DNA of 64,000 bases from the NCBI GenBank assembly GCA_017303905.1, contig JAFLBH010000002.1:558001-622000 (forward strand), written 5' to 3'. The notes beneath the pieces were generated by a model that worked only from the letters and a program-made list of their open reading frames with translations, did not search any database and had not been told where the DNA came from. The stretch's first letter is position 1. The number at the start of each line of letters is the position of its first letter. This DNA comes from Bacteroidota bacterium (lineage in GTDB: Bacteria > Bacteroidota > Bacteroidia > B-17B0 > Aurantibacillaceae). The translations under genes and the position numbers were made by a program. Shown here one piece after another: positions 53,019 through 63,368 of this stretch.

Positions 53019-55448
53019 ATGAATTTTTTTAGTGATAGCGACAGAATGCCCTTTAACCCTGGGATTGACGAGGATACTGACTTTATTCCCCTCTTGTCTA
53101 TAGAGGATGAAGATAACATGCAGGCTGAGAAATTGCCTGATGTTCTGCCAATTTTACCGCTCCGTAATACAGTTTTATTTCCGGGTGTGGTTATTCCCAT
53201 TACTGTTGGTCGTGATAAATCCATAGCTCTTATAAAAGAAAGCTATAAAGGTGATAGAACTATTGGCGTGGTTTCTCAAAAAAGCGATGCCGTTGAAGAA
53301 CCCAATTATGAGGACTTAAACAATATTGGAACTGTAGCACACATCATAAAAATGTTGCGTATGCCCGATGGTAATACAACCGTTATTATTCAGGGTAAAA
53401 AGCGTTTTAAAATAAAAGAATTTATTCAGAGCGAGCCATTTCATAAAGCCGCTGTGGAAGCTTTTGATGAAATTAAACCGCCTAAAAACGATAAAGAGTT
53501 TCAGGCCATTATTTCTAACCTGAAAGAAATCTCTCATCAAATCATTAAGCAATCACCAAACATTCCGACCGAAGCAGGTTTTGCACTTAATAATATAGAG
53601 AGTACAACTTTCTTAATCAATTTCATTTCTTCCAACATGAATGCCAGCACGCAGGATAAACAAAGCATGCTGGAGGTGCCGGATTTGAAACAACGCTCGA
53701 TGTTGGTGTTGGCTAATCTGAATAAGGAATTACAAATGCTTGAATTAAAAAATCAGATTCAAAATAAAACCAAACATGATTTAGATAAACAGCAGCGCGA
53801 ATACTTTCTTCACCAACAAATGAAAACCATTCAGGAAGAATTGGGCGGAAATAATTTCGAACAAGAATTGAATGAGTTTAAAGAAAAAGCGAAAAGCAAA
53901 AAATGGAGTAAGGAAGTTCAGGCGGTATTCGATAAAAATTTCAGCAAATTACAACGCATGAATCCAAATGCGGCCGAATACGCTGTACAAACAAATTATA
54001 TTGAGTTAATGTTGGAATTACCTTGGGGCGATTATACTAAAGATAATTTCGACATCAAGCATGCGGAGAAAATTCTGAACGAAGATCATTATGGTTTAGA
54101 GAAAGTAAAAGAACGCATTTTAGAGCATTTAGCTGTTATTAAACTTAAAGGTGATTTAAAAGCGCCGATTATTTGTTTATACGGACCTCCGGGCGTAGGA
54201 AAGACCTCTTTAGGAAAAAGTATTGCTAAGGCTTTAGGCAGAAAATACGTTCGAATGAGTTTGGGTGGATTAAAAGACGAGAGTGAAATTCGCGGTCACC
54301 GCAAAACTTACATTGGTGCTATGCCCGGACGTGTGTTACAAAATTTAAAAAAGGTGCAAAGCTCCAATCCTGTTTTTGTATTGGACGAAATTGATAAAGT
54401 AGGTAGTGATTTTCATGGCGACCCTTCCTCTGCTCTATTAGAAGTGTTAGATCCTGAGCAAAACTCTACTTTCTATGATAATTTTTTAGAATTGGATTTC
54501 GACTTAAGTAAAGTGATGTTCATTGCTACCTGCAATAATTTAAACACCATTCAGCCTGCGCTTCGCGACCGTATGGAGATTATTGAAGTAAATGGCTACA
54601 CCATTGAGGAAAAACTGGAAATCGCCAAGCGTCATTTAGTACCGAAGCAAATAGAAGAAAACGGATTAAAGAAATCGCAATTAAAATTAAGCGATAAAGT
54701 TATTGAACATGTGATTGAAAATTACACAGCAGAAAGCGGTGTGCGTAATCTGGAAAAGAAAATTTCGAAAATTGCACGCTATGTAGCTGTACATATTGCC
54801 GGTGAAAAACCGGAACCAAAAATCACAGAAGAAGAATTAATTAAGATATTAGGGCCTGCTCATATCAAAGATAAATATCAAGGAAATGACACTCCCGGTG
54901 TGGTGACAGGTTTGGCCTGGACACAAGTGGGCGGCGATATATTATTTATTGAAACCAGTTTAAGCAAAGGGAAATCTCAAAAATTAACCTTAACAGGTAA
55001 TTTAGGAGAGGTGATGAAAGAAAGCGCTACTTTAGCTTTGGAATTTTTGAAAGCACATCCGGATGTGTTGAATTTGGATCACGAGATTTTTGATAATTAT
55101 AATATTCACCTACACGTTCCGGAAGGCGCTACACCTAAAGATGGTCCGAGTGCCGGGATTGCCATGTTAACTTCCATTGCCAGCGCTTTAACGCACCGTA
55201 AAGTAAAGAAAAGCATCGCAATGACAGGAGAAATAACGTTACGCGGAAAAGTATTACCTGTGGGAGGTATCAAAGAAAAAATACTGGCAGCTAAACGTGC
55301 AGGTATTAAAGAAATTATTTTATGTGCCGACAATAAAAAAGACGTGGATGAAATTAAAGCCGATTACTTAAAAGGTTTAAAATTCACGTATGTAACACAA
55401 ATGAGTGAGGTACTGGAACAGGCTTTACTCAAAGAAAAAGCAAAATAA
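53019..55448 (+). CDS. lon: ATP-dependent protease Lon
   Basis: 809 residues with the full LonA layout. The N-terminal substrate domain (about 40-240: LPDVLPILPLRNTVLFPGVVIPITVGR) and a coiled coil come first. The AAA+ domain has Walker A GPPGVGKTSLGKSIAKALGRKYVRMSLGGLKDESEIRGHRKTYIGAMPGR near residue 389, Walker B VFVLDEIDKVG and sensor residues. The protease domain has catalytic Ser in PKDGPSAGIAM (near 710) and Lys in LRGKVLPVGGIKEKILAAKRAG. It degrades damaged and regulatory proteins. Confidence 0.97.
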   Translation: MNFFSDSDRMPFNPGIDEDTDFIPLLSIEDEDNMQAEKLPDVLPILPLRNTVLFPGVVIPITVGRDKSIALIKESYKGDRTIGVVSQKSDAVEEPNYEDLNNIGTVAHIIKMLRMPDGNTTVIIQGKKRFKIKEFIQSEPFHKAAVEAFDEIKPPKNDKEFQAIISNLKEISHQIIKQSPNIPTEAGFALNNIESTTFLINFISSNMNASTQDKQSMLEVPDLKQRSMLVLANLNKELQMLELKNQIQNKTKHDLDKQQREYFLHQQMKTIQEELGGNNFEQELNEFKEKAKSKKWSKEVQAVFDKNFSKLQRMNPNAAEYAVQTNYIELMLELPWGDYTKDNFDIKHAEKILNEDHYGLEKVKERILEHLAVIKLKGDLKAPIICLYGPPGVGKTSLGKSIAKALGRKYVRMSLGGLKDESEIRGHRKTYIGAMPGRVLQNLKKVQSSNPVFVLDEIDKVGSDFHGDPSSALLEVLDPEQNSTFYDNFLELDFDLSKVMFIATCNNLNTIQPALRDRMEIIEVNGYTIEEKLEIAKRHLVPKQIEENGLKKSQLKLSDKVIEHVIENYTAESGVRNLEKKISKIARYVAVHIAGEKPEPKITEEELIKILGPAHIKDKYQGNDTPGVVTGLAWTQVGGDILFIETSLSKGKSQKLTLTGNLGEVMKESATLALEFLKAHPDVLNLDHEIFDNYNIHLHVPEGATPKDGPSAGIAMLTSIASALTHRKVKKSIAMTGEITLRGKVLPVGGIKEKILAAKRAGIKEIILCADNKKDVDEIKADYLKGLKFTYVTQMSEVLEQALLKEKAK

Positions 55449-55468
55449 TTATTTACGGATTAAATCAG

Positions 55469-55494
55469 AAACCCCGCTATAAAAAGTGGGGTTT
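55469..55494 (+). terminator. Rho-independent terminator after lon
   Basis: A 10-bp stem AAACCCCGCT / AGTGGGGTTT with one G-T pair and a 6-nt loop, then TGTTTT. It lies 20 bp after the lon stop. Confidence 0.85.
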
Positions 55495-55532
55495 TGTTTT
55501 ATTGAAACGGATTAAGTACATTCATTATACCA

Positions 55533-56534
55533 ATGAAATACATTCCGCAATTAACCGGTTTACGTGGATTAACAGCCCTTATGATTTTTGTTGTTCACGC
55601 CGTAAAAGATGGTTTTCTTCCGAAAGCTTTCTTAGAAGGCGCCTATAACAAACCTGCCATCATTGCCTTTTTTATTTTAAGTGGTTATCTCATTACACGC
55701 ATCTACTTAAACCGGGATTTTAACCGTGAAAATTTAAAATCATACTTTATCGCGCGTTCGGCTCGAATACTCCCCTTGTATTTCTTTGTTCTTTTTATTT
55801 CAGTTCTCATTACGCTAACTATTTATCCGGATTTTCATTACGATTTTACAGCACCAATCAAATTTGTTACTACACTGTTTTTAATCAATTCACCTTACGA
55901 GCCCTGGACGATTCCTGTAGAATTTCAACTATACATCTTTTTTATTTTACTCTGGTACCTTAGCAAAAAAACAAAAATATCACCTTATGTTATTGCGGTA
56001 GGAATAGGTATTTCACTTTTGATAGTATCTATTAGCATTGCTCTTTACATCCATAAAATTCCTCATATCATGCCCTCCATGGCTATTTTTTATTTTGGAG
56101 GAAGTATGGTAGCCATAGGCGAAGAAAACAACAGTTTATCCTTTTTCAAAAGACCGGTAATGATGTGGATAGGACGCATTTGTTTACTGTTATTTTTACT
56201 TATGCCATTCACAAAAACATACTTAAACTTTTTATTTCTTGGTGGTTGGTATGATCCATTTCAATTGGCACTGCTATTTTTATTCTTTACGTCACTCATC
56301 GCCAATAGTGAATATTTTTTTATTCTAGGTACTAAACCGGTTGTTCTGTTTGGAGAAATTTCCTATGGATTTTACATGGCGCACCGTCCGATTCTAAAAA
56401 TAACACAAACACATTTCGGCTCTAGTTCAATAAATTTAGTTGCAGCCTTCGTACTAACAATTTTTCTTGCTTTTCTAAGTTATAAGATGATTGAGGAACC
56501 AAGCCGAAAATGGCTGGTAAAAAAATTTAAGTAA
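55533..56534 (+). CDS. Acyltransferase 3 family membrane protein (OafA-like)
   Basis: 333 residues with about ten transmembrane helices. Family marks are YIPQLTGLRGLTALMIFVVHA with the catalytic-type His at the N terminus, IIAFFILSGYLITRIYL, ARSARILPLYFFVLF, and a late FGEISYGFYMAHRPILK. Such enzymes O-acylate cell-surface or secreted glycans using acyl-CoA. There is no SGNH domain. It converges on the PP2C array, 23 bp from the stop of the first member. Confidence 0.88.
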   Translation: MKYIPQLTGLRGLTALMIFVVHAVKDGFLPKAFLEGAYNKPAIIAFFILSGYLITRIYLNRDFNRENLKSYFIARSARILPLYFFVLFISVLITLTIYPDFHYDFTAPIKFVTTLFLINSPYEPWTIPVEFQLYIFFILLWYLSKKTKISPYVIAVGIGISLLIVSISIALYIHKIPHIMPSMAIFYFGGSMVAIGEENNSLSFFKRPVMMWIGRICLLLFLLMPFTKTYLNFLFLGGWYDPFQLALLFLFFTSLIANSEYFFILGTKPVVLFGEISYGFYMAHRPILKITQTHFGSSSINLVAAFVLTIFLAFLSYKMIEEPSRKWLVKKFK

Positions 56535-56557
56535 TTCCTGAAAGAATAAAACTTAAT

Positions 56558-58834
56558 TTACAATCTTAAGCCAATTACACACACATCGTCAATTTGCTCG
56601 AGATTTCCTTTCCAGGAATCAAAAGTGACGCTTAAAGTGTTCTTTTGTTCATCCGGATTTCTATTTGAATTTTCAATTAATAATTCGGCCAGATGCTTGT
56701 ATTTAAATTTCTTTCCTTTCGGTCCGCCAAACTGATCGGCAAATCCATCCGTGAAAATGTAAATAGAATCTCCACTTTGTAAATTAACAGTATGATTGGT
56801 ATATGGTTTTTCATCCGCGTATTTTCCGATGGGTTGCTTATCCGCCTTATACTCCAACAATTCCCTATTTCTTACCAGCCACAATGGATTATTGGCGCCC
56901 GCCCACTCCATTTCCATGGATTTTAAATTCAAAGCGCATAAAGAAATATCCATACCGTCTTTCACTTCACTTTCGCTTCTTTCAAAAGTTTCTATAACCA
57001 ACTCACGCGTTTTATCCAAAATTTTTGAAGGAGACTTAATTCCAAATTCCTTCACCGCACGATTTAAGGCATTACTACAAACCACGCTTACCATCGCACC
57101 TGGAACACCATGACCTGTACAATCTGCAGCGGCAAAGAACACCACCTCATTCACTCGCTCCATCCAATAAAAATCTCCTGCGATAATATCCTTGGGTTTA
57201 TAGTAAATAAAGCTGTTTGGCAAAGTAGCTCTAAATAAATTAGTAGGAGGCATAATAGCTTCCTGCAATCGTTTGGCATAGGTAATCGAATCCAAAATTT
57301 CCTTTTGTTTCTCCTCTACTATTATCTTTTGCTGCTGAATAGTTTTATTATCCTTCTTCTTTTGGTTATAACCCCTTACAGCGAAAAACAATAAACCTGC
57401 TACCAGTAATCCCCCAGAACTAACTGCATAATTGACTATGCGCTGCTTATTTAATTCTTCTTCCTTTTGTTTAGCTTCTATTTCCTTAAGTTGTTTGTCT
57501 TGCGCCAATAATTGTAATTGCTTCTTTTGATTTTCGGTTTCAGTTGCCTTTTGTTTTAGTTCAAGTTCAGATTTAGCAAGATCCATTTCTTTGAGTTTAC
57601 TTTCCTGCTCCAAAATCAAATACATTTGCTTATTTCTTTCGAGCATGGCTTGCTTACGGGCCAACTCGGCTGAAGACAGTGCTTCCTTCTTATCAAATTC
57701 AGCTTTTAAAATGGCTTCATTTTTTTCTACATCCTTTTTAAATTCAGCTAACACAATTTGTTGTTGTGCCTGATCCTGATTATTAGCTGTTTTAATGCTA
57801 TCGTACTTATTAAAACAATAAAGTGCTTGCTGATAGTCGCCATTCTTAAAATAAATCCGCTTACCCATTTGATAATAGAACATCCAGACAATCCCTTCAA
57901 TTTTATCGTTTAATTGCATTTTAACCGTATCTAATGCACGAATAGCTTCCTTTGTATTATTTATACTGTCATATACCCTTACCTTATATTCATACAGTAA
58001 CAATTCACGTCCCTTCCATTTCGCCTTAGCGAAGTATTCAATTGATTTTTCATAATCATTTAATGCTAAATCATACTGACGTTTCACTAAATAAACATCA
58101 CCACGATAACGATATGCTTCCGCTATACCTGATATATTGGTTGTTGTTAAATAATAATTCAATACCTGATCGCGGTAATAAAGGGCTGAATCGAACATTT
58201 TTAAAGCGCTGTAATTCTGACCAAGCCACCCTAATGCATTAAAATAACTCTGATTATCTTTCAGTGTCTTATAAAGTGCGGCCGATCTGTGTAAATCATC
58301 CACTCCACGATTAAACACTTTTCCATTAAACGCATGCCAACCTGCCAACCACAACATTCGAGCTTCTCTTTGTTTATCTTTTTTAACTCGGTAGATAGCC
58401 GCCATTCTCTCTCTAATATCAACACATTTAGGAAGCATTTGTAAATCTTGCATTAAACTATTGCGCGTATCAAGAGATCGCAAAAGAATGAGTGTATCTT
58501 TTGTTTCATCATACAAAGACTCCATCTGAATCAGATAATTATAGCCTTCGCTTAACTTTTTTATGGTAAAATAAAAATTAGCGTATGATTCAAGAGATAA
58601 TGCCTTTAAATAATTACTATTTGCCAAACCACTCCTTAAAAGAGCCTTATTAGAATATTCTAAAGCCTTTTCATTTTTTTCCTTTCTATAAAGATCTGCG
58701 ATTCTTAAAGCTAGCCGAATGCTATTTGTATCGGAAGGCGAACTATTAAACACTCTAACAAGTGAATCCACTTTTTGGGATTTTACCTGCAAGGATAAAA
58801 GAAAAAATAAAAAAATAAACTTTAAAAATCTCAT
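56558..58834 (-). CDS. TPR sensor with PP2C/SpoIIE phosphatase domain, array member 1
   Basis: 758 residues: signal peptide (about 1-19), TPR-like repeats to about 350, a long charged coiled coil (about 365-465, rich in Lys/Glu/Gln), a transmembrane helix near 470-487 (YAVSSGGLLVAGLLFFAV), the linker EEKQKEILDSITYAKRLQEAIMPP and a SpoIIE domain with KPKDIIAGDFYW, AADCTGHGVPGAMVSVVCSNAL, VKDGMDISL and EQIDDVCVIGL. In this family the phosphatase acts on partner Ser/Thr phosphoproteins, often anti-sigma antagonists. It has four-base overlap with the next gene upstream (58831). Confidence 0.87.
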   Translation of the reverse strand: MRFLKFIFLFFLLSLQVKSQKVDSLVRVFNSSPSDTNSIRLALRIADLYRKEKNEKALEYSNKALLRSGLANSNYLKALSLESYANFYFTIKKLSEGYNYLIQMESLYDETKDTLILLRSLDTRNSLMQDLQMLPKCVDIRERMAAIYRVKKDKQREARMLWLAGWHAFNGKVFNRGVDDLHRSAALYKTLKDNQSYFNALGWLGQNYSALKMFDSALYYRDQVLNYYLTTTNISGIAEAYRYRGDVYLVKRQYDLALNDYEKSIEYFAKAKWKGRELLLYEYKVRVYDSINNTKEAIRALDTVKMQLNDKIEGIVWMFYYQMGKRIYFKNGDYQQALYCFNKYDSIKTANNQDQAQQQIVLAEFKKDVEKNEAILKAEFDKKEALSSAELARKQAMLERNKQMYLILEQESKLKEMDLAKSELELKQKATETENQKKQLQLLAQDKQLKEIEAKQKEEELNKQRIVNYAVSSGGLLVAGLLFFAVRGYNQKKKDNKTIQQQKIIVEEKQKEILDSITYAKRLQEAIMPPTNLFRATLPNSFIYYKPKDIIAGDFYWMERVNEVVFFAAADCTGHGVPGAMVSVVCSNALNRAVKEFGIKSPSKILDKTRELVIETFERSESEVKDGMDISLCALNLKSMEMEWAGANNPLWLVRNRELLEYKADKQPIGKYADEKPYTNHTVNLQSGDSIYIFTDGFADQFGGPKGKKFKYKHLAELLIENSNRNPDEQKNTLSVTFDSWKGNLEQIDDVCVIGLRL

Positions 58835-60999
58835 ACTCTAATTCCAACTATGGTTACGTCATCTATTTGCTCTAAATTCCCTTTCCAATCATGGAATTTG
58901 TTTTCTAAATTTTGTTTCTGCTCCAATAATGATAATTGTGCTGATTGAAGCAACACTTCTTCCAATTGCTTATACTTAAATTTTTTTCCCTTCACTCCAC
59001 CAAACTGATCAGCGTAGCCATCCGTAAATAAAAACAATTCATCACCCTTGCTTAACTCCAATGAATGGGTTGGGAATGGCGTTGCTTGCTCAGTTTTACC
59101 AATCGGTTGCTTGTGTGCTTTTATTTCGTGAATGGTTCCTTGAGAATAATACCAAAGCGGATTATTCGCTCCTGCCCATTCAATTTTATACTTGGTTTGA
59201 GAACTCATCACTTCTTTCAAGGTTTGTCCCTTTGGTATGACCAATCGTCCGGGCACTGACTTCTCGGCAGGTAATTCTGTTATTTTCACCAAACTTATAT
59301 CCATTCCGTCCTTCACATCCTTATCACTCTTGGCAAATGTTTCTAAAACTAATTCACGGGTTTTATCTAAAATTTCTCCCGGAACTCTTAACCCAAATTC
59401 ATGCACTGCACGATTCAACGCGTTACTGCACACCACGCTCACCATCGCACCCGGTACGCCATGACCGGTACTGTCAGCTGCCGCAATATATGAACCGTTA
59501 TCTAAATGTTCGAACCAATAAAAATCACCCGCTACAATATCCTTTGGTAAATACAAAATAAAATTATCGGGTAAATATTTTGTAACAATGTTTTGAGGCG
59601 GTAAAATAGCTTCTTGCAATCGTTTGGCATAGGCGATGGAATCTAAAATCTCCTTTTGTTTTTCTTCTACTAAATGTTTTTGTTCTGTTATTATTAAATT
59701 ATCTTTTTGCTTTTGCTTATAACTTCTATAAACAAAAAACACAATTATCAGCATGAACAAAAATCCAATAGCGAAAAATATCTTTTGCTGATTTTGCTTT
59801 TTAATTTCAGAGAACTGTTTATCCAGTTCCACTTTACTAAGCGCCTCTTTTGTTTTTAAATTTTCTATCTCGAGTGTCTTTTTGTCATTTTGATACTGCG
59901 CCTCTAATTCTTGAAATTTATTCGTGGTTTCTAAATCAAAAATACTATCCTTTAGATTTTTAAAATCTACAAAATAATTATAGGCCTTTTCAAACTGCTT
60001 TTTTTTGGCATAAATTTCACTTAAAGACCTTAATACGCCCGGCAAATGGCTGACAGCTTTAATCTCCATAGCTAATTTGTAGGTCTTATTCAACCAAGTT
60101 AACGCCTCGGCGTCATTTCCCTGATCATGATAAACTGAGGCAATAGCATAACCACATCGTACTAATCCATCCTTATGATTAAGTCGTGAATAAATATCGT
60201 AAGCTTGATGCGTATAAAATATGGCCTTATTAAAATCCTTTAAATTCTTATAAGTACTTCCTATATTTTGTAACGAGCGAGCTTTAGCAGCCTCATCACC
60301 AATTGATTCATAAAGTTTAACCGCTTTTTCTAATTGAATAATCGCTTTATCATATTCATCTGAAAAATTATAAAATGAACCTAAATTATTGGCAGAATAA
60401 GCTGAAACAAGCACATAGCCAATTGAATCAGCAAGTTCTTGCGCAAGTAACACGTATTTAAAAGCCATTTGTTTTTGCTTAAGTTGCCAAAACATTTCTC
60501 CGATATTATTATACGAATAGGCCATTCCTTTCTTATCATTATTTTTTTCAAACACCTTAACTGCGCGCATTTGCAAATCAATGGCTTCATTAAATTTCCC
60601 TTTCCGCTGGTTTATTGAAGCAAGATTATTTAAAAGTACCGGATAAGTCTCTTCATCTTTTACCTCGATGCAATACTCAACAGCTTTGTTATAATATGCA
60701 AACGAACTATCTAATTCACCTAATGCGTCCTTAATATACCCCATATACCCCATCGTTTCTGCCTGAAGGTATTTGGATTTAATTCTTTTACTGGCTGATA
60801 TTGCTTTATGGATTGTAGATTCTGCCTTTTTTAAATCTTGTTGTAAATATATATCCGTGATTGCAATGAGTGTTTTAATCCTTAAACTATCATTTTTTAT
60901 AGACGCATATATTTTATTTAAGGAGTCTAATGCCGGTACTTGTGAATAACTTCGACCCAAACAAATAAACAAACAAAATATTAGTAATCTTTCTATCAT
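58831..60999 (-). CDS. TPR sensor with PP2C/SpoIIE phosphatase domain, array member 2
   Basis: 722 residues. A signal peptide (about 1-19) is followed by TPR repeats to about 340 (SYNNIGEMFWQLKQKQMAFKYV, SAYSANNLGSFYNFSDEYDKAI, ARSLQNIGSTYKNLKDFNKAI), a coiled coil, a transmembrane helix near 405-422 and a SpoIIE domain with LPKDIVAGDFYW, AADSTGHGVPGAMVSVVCSNALNRAVHEFGL and VKDGMDISL. The domain has an insertion of about 28 residues (PAEKSVPGRLVIPKGQTLKEVMSS) absent from member 1 and from the copy at 24576. Its first 560 nt of phosphatase-coding sequence are nearly identical to those of member 3. Confidence 0.88.
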   Translation of the reverse strand: MIERLLIFCLFICLGRSYSQVPALDSLNKIYASIKNDSLRIKTLIAITDIYLQQDLKKAESTIHKAISASKRIKSKYLQAETMGYMGYIKDALGELDSSFAYYNKAVEYCIEVKDEETYPVLLNNLASINQRKGKFNEAIDLQMRAVKVFEKNNDKKGMAYSYNNIGEMFWQLKQKQMAFKYVLLAQELADSIGYVLVSAYSANNLGSFYNFSDEYDKAIIQLEKAVKLYESIGDEAAKARSLQNIGSTYKNLKDFNKAIFYTHQAYDIYSRLNHKDGLVRCGYAIASVYHDQGNDAEALTWLNKTYKLAMEIKAVSHLPGVLRSLSEIYAKKKQFEKAYNYFVDFKNLKDSIFDLETTNKFQELEAQYQNDKKTLEIENLKTKEALSKVELDKQFSEIKKQNQQKIFFAIGFLFMLIIVFFVYRSYKQKQKDNLIITEQKHLVEEKQKEILDSIAYAKRLQEAILPPQNIVTKYLPDNFILYLPKDIVAGDFYWFEHLDNGSYIAAADSTGHGVPGAMVSVVCSNALNRAVHEFGLRVPGEILDKTRELVLETFAKSDKDVKDGMDISLVKITELPAEKSVPGRLVIPKGQTLKEVMSSQTKYKIEWAGANNPLWYYSQGTIHEIKAHKQPIGKTEQATPFPTHSLELSKGDELFLFTDGYADQFGGVKGKKFKYKQLEEVLLQSAQLSLLEQKQNLENKFHDWKGNLEQIDDVTIVGIRV
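59117..59676 (-). repeat. 560-bp segment nearly identical to 61378-61937
   Basis: Alignment by eye against 61378-61937 at a constant offset of 2261 shows no gaps and about ten differences, most in one 12-base cluster near 59385. Similarity drops sharply outside. It covers most of the SpoIIE domain, pointing to recent gene conversion or duplication. Confidence 0.85.
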
Positions 61000-61076
61000 T
61001 ATATGTTAATATTTAAACTTACAAGTTAATATGAAAGTACCAGAGTATACGTATAAAATTTCATTACAAAATAAAT

Positions 61077-63368
61077 TCAAAAGAATACTTCTCCCAATCT
61101 TATTCCAATTATTGTTACGTCATCCACTTGCTCCAAATTACCCTTCCATTCATTAAACGAAGTGTTCAAAATTTCCTTTTGTTGAACAAGTGCCTTATCA
61201 CTACAAGATACTAAAATCTCCTCAAGTTGTTTATACTTAAACTTCTTTCCTTTCGGACCACCAAACTGATCGGCAAAACCATCTGTAAACAAAAACAATT
61301 CATCACCTTTCATTAATTCATAAGTATGAGTCGGAAAAGATGTAGGTTGCTCCGTCTTCCCGATTGGTTGTTTATGCGCTTTTATTTCGTGAATGGTTCC
61401 GTTAGAATAATACCAAAGCGGATTATTCGCTCCTGCCCATTCAATTTTATACTTGGTTTGAGAACTCATCACTTCTTTCAAGGTTTGTCCCTTTGGTATG
61501 ATCAATCGTCCGGGCACTGACTTCTCGGCAGGTAATTCCGTTATTTTCACCAAACTTATATCCATTCCGTCCTTCACATCCTTATCACTCTTGGCAAATG
61601 TTTCTAAAACTAATTCACGGGTTTTATCTAAAATTTCTCCCGGACTTCTCAATCCGAATTCATGCACTGCACGATTCAACGCGTTACTGCACACCACGCT
61701 CACCATCGCACCCGGTACGCCATGACCGGTACTGTCAGCTGCCGCAATATATGAACCGTTATCTAAATGTTCGAACCAATAAAAATCACCCGCTACAATA
61801 TCCTTTGGTAAATACAAAATAAAATTATCGGGTAAATATTTTGTAACAATGTTTTGAGGCGGTAAAATAGCTTCTTGCAATCGTTTGGCATAGGCGATGG
61901 AATCTAAAATCTCCTTTTGTTTCTCTTCTACTAAATGCTTTTGTGTTTCTACAATTTGCTTTTGTTCGGTAATTAAAACATTTGCCTTTTGCTTATCCTT
62001 ATAGGCTTTAAACGATACACCCGCTACTACCAACATCAATGCTAATCCTATAAATCCACCGTAGGTATATAACTTCTGTTGTCCGATAGCTTGCTCATGA
62101 CGGAATTTTTCTTCAATTAGTTTATTGGCATTGCTTACACTATCTTTTACTGCTTGTGATTTATATTCATACTCAAATTGCTTCTTAATGTTTTCCTTTC
62201 TGGTGTTTATGTTGTTGACACTATCGCGCATTTGAACAAATAAAATCCGCATGTCAAGCGCTTTGTCAAATAATCCGCTTTTTTTATAGTATGCACTTAA
62301 TTCTTCTGATGAATTCTCTATTAATTCCGGAAAACCTAATTCCAAGGCTAAACTGTGCGATTTTTGCGCAAAATCTATCGCAGCCTTCATGTCACCTTTT
62401 CTTGCGTAATAGGAAGAAAGCGCCGAATAGGATTGAGCCAAACCTGGTTTATCTCCCATTTTCTCTCGTATACTAAGTGCTTCCAGATACAACTCATACG
62501 CGCGCTTTTTAGAATGTATCGTACACTTCAATGAATCATCTTTGCATTGGGGATCACCATACGCTTCTATTAAGCTTGCCAACACATTTAAAGTCCCGGA
62601 TAATTTTTCGGTATCATTAATTTCTGTTTGTAATTGACGGGCTTTTTCCAACAAGCTAATTCCAACAACGACACCTTCTTTTAACCCTCCTTTTAATTTA
62701 ATATTACCCGAATAATATAACTTAGCTTTGTTTGCCAAATAATTTCCAAGACTGCTTTTGTCATTCAATTTTTCAACAATAGCAATCGCCTTATCATATA
62801 ATCCCTCGGCTTTTAAATACTCGCCTTGGGATACATTTACATAGGCAATATTATTGTAGCAAGCTGCCATATTATTTTGATCACCTGCCTTCTCGAACAT
62901 TTTTAAAGCCTCATAATAATGATTTAATGCCATTGGTATATTACCTTGCATCCGATAGATATAACCAATGTTATTGAGTGTACCCCCCGCGCCCTCATAG
63001 TTTTCTAATCCCTTCTGAAATTTTTGAGCGAAATTATAATACTTCAATGCGTTTTGGTAGTCACCTCTTATATTGTATAGATAACCAACATTTGAAATGT
63101 AGATAGAATAATAAAAAAGATAATACGACCTGATATGCCCTTTTTGTTTTCTGAAATTTTCTAATGCAAGGGCGCCTAACTTATCATTGTATGGCGACCA
63201 AACAGCAGGATCATAATCACTTTCCATCAAATAATACAAAATCTGACACTTCAGAGAATCATCATGAGTTGAATTAAACGCGCGATTAAGTGAATCAGCC
63301 ATCCGATTTTGGCCATTCACAATAACAGAATGCAAGCTTAGTATGATAAACAAATAGAGAAGTCTCAT
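61077..63368 (-). CDS. TPR sensor with PP2C/SpoIIE phosphatase domain, array member 3
   Basis: 763 residues with signal peptide (about 1-19) and TPR repeats to about 380 (GYLYNIRGDYQNALKYYNFAQKF, GTLNNIGYIYRMQGNIPMALNHYYEAL, ACYNNIAYVNVSQGEYLKAEGLYDKA). A coiled coil, a transmembrane helix near 440-457 (YTYGGFIGLALMLVVAGVSF), the KEILDSIAYAKRLQEAILPP linker and the SpoIIE domain follow. Input domains differ from member 2 while the phosphatase part is nearly identical, so different signals may feed the same output. The gap 61000-61076 before member 2 shows no clear promoter. It overlaps the next upstream gene by four bases (ATGA). Confidence 0.88.
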   Translation of the reverse strand: MRLLYLFIILSLHSVIVNGQNRMADSLNRAFNSTHDDSLKCQILYYLMESDYDPAVWSPYNDKLGALALENFRKQKGHIRSYYLFYYSIYISNVGYLYNIRGDYQNALKYYNFAQKFQKGLENYEGAGGTLNNIGYIYRMQGNIPMALNHYYEALKMFEKAGDQNNMAACYNNIAYVNVSQGEYLKAEGLYDKAIAIVEKLNDKSSLGNYLANKAKLYYSGNIKLKGGLKEGVVVGISLLEKARQLQTEINDTEKLSGTLNVLASLIEAYGDPQCKDDSLKCTIHSKKRAYELYLEALSIREKMGDKPGLAQSYSALSSYYARKGDMKAAIDFAQKSHSLALELGFPELIENSSEELSAYYKKSGLFDKALDMRILFVQMRDSVNNINTRKENIKKQFEYEYKSQAVKDSVSNANKLIEEKFRHEQAIGQQKLYTYGGFIGLALMLVVAGVSFKAYKDKQKANVLITEQKQIVETQKHLVEEKQKEILDSIAYAKRLQEAILPPQNIVTKYLPDNFILYLPKDIVAGDFYWFEHLDNGSYIAAADSTGHGVPGAMVSVVCSNALNRAVHEFGLRSPGEILDKTRELVLETFAKSDKDVKDGMDISLVKITELPAEKSVPGRLIIPKGQTLKEVMSSQTKYKIEWAGANNPLWYYSNGTIHEIKAHKQPIGKTEQPTSFPTHTYELMKGDELFLFTDGFADQFGGPKGKKFKYKQLEEILVSCSDKALVQQKEILNTSFNEWKGNLEQVDDVTIIGIRLGEVFF
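61378..61937 (-). repeat. 560-bp segment nearly identical to 59117-59676
   Basis: Partner of the repeat at 59117-59676; same orientation, constant offset 2261, about ten mismatches by eye. The fourth array member (63365 onward) is clearly related but visibly more diverged over the same span. Confidence 0.85.

Noticed and set aside
59237-61822. Repeated plus-strand open frames opposite phosphatase members 2 and 3
   Set aside because: They are identical to each other only because the underlying phosphatase DNA is nearly identical; they have no promoter and no family features.
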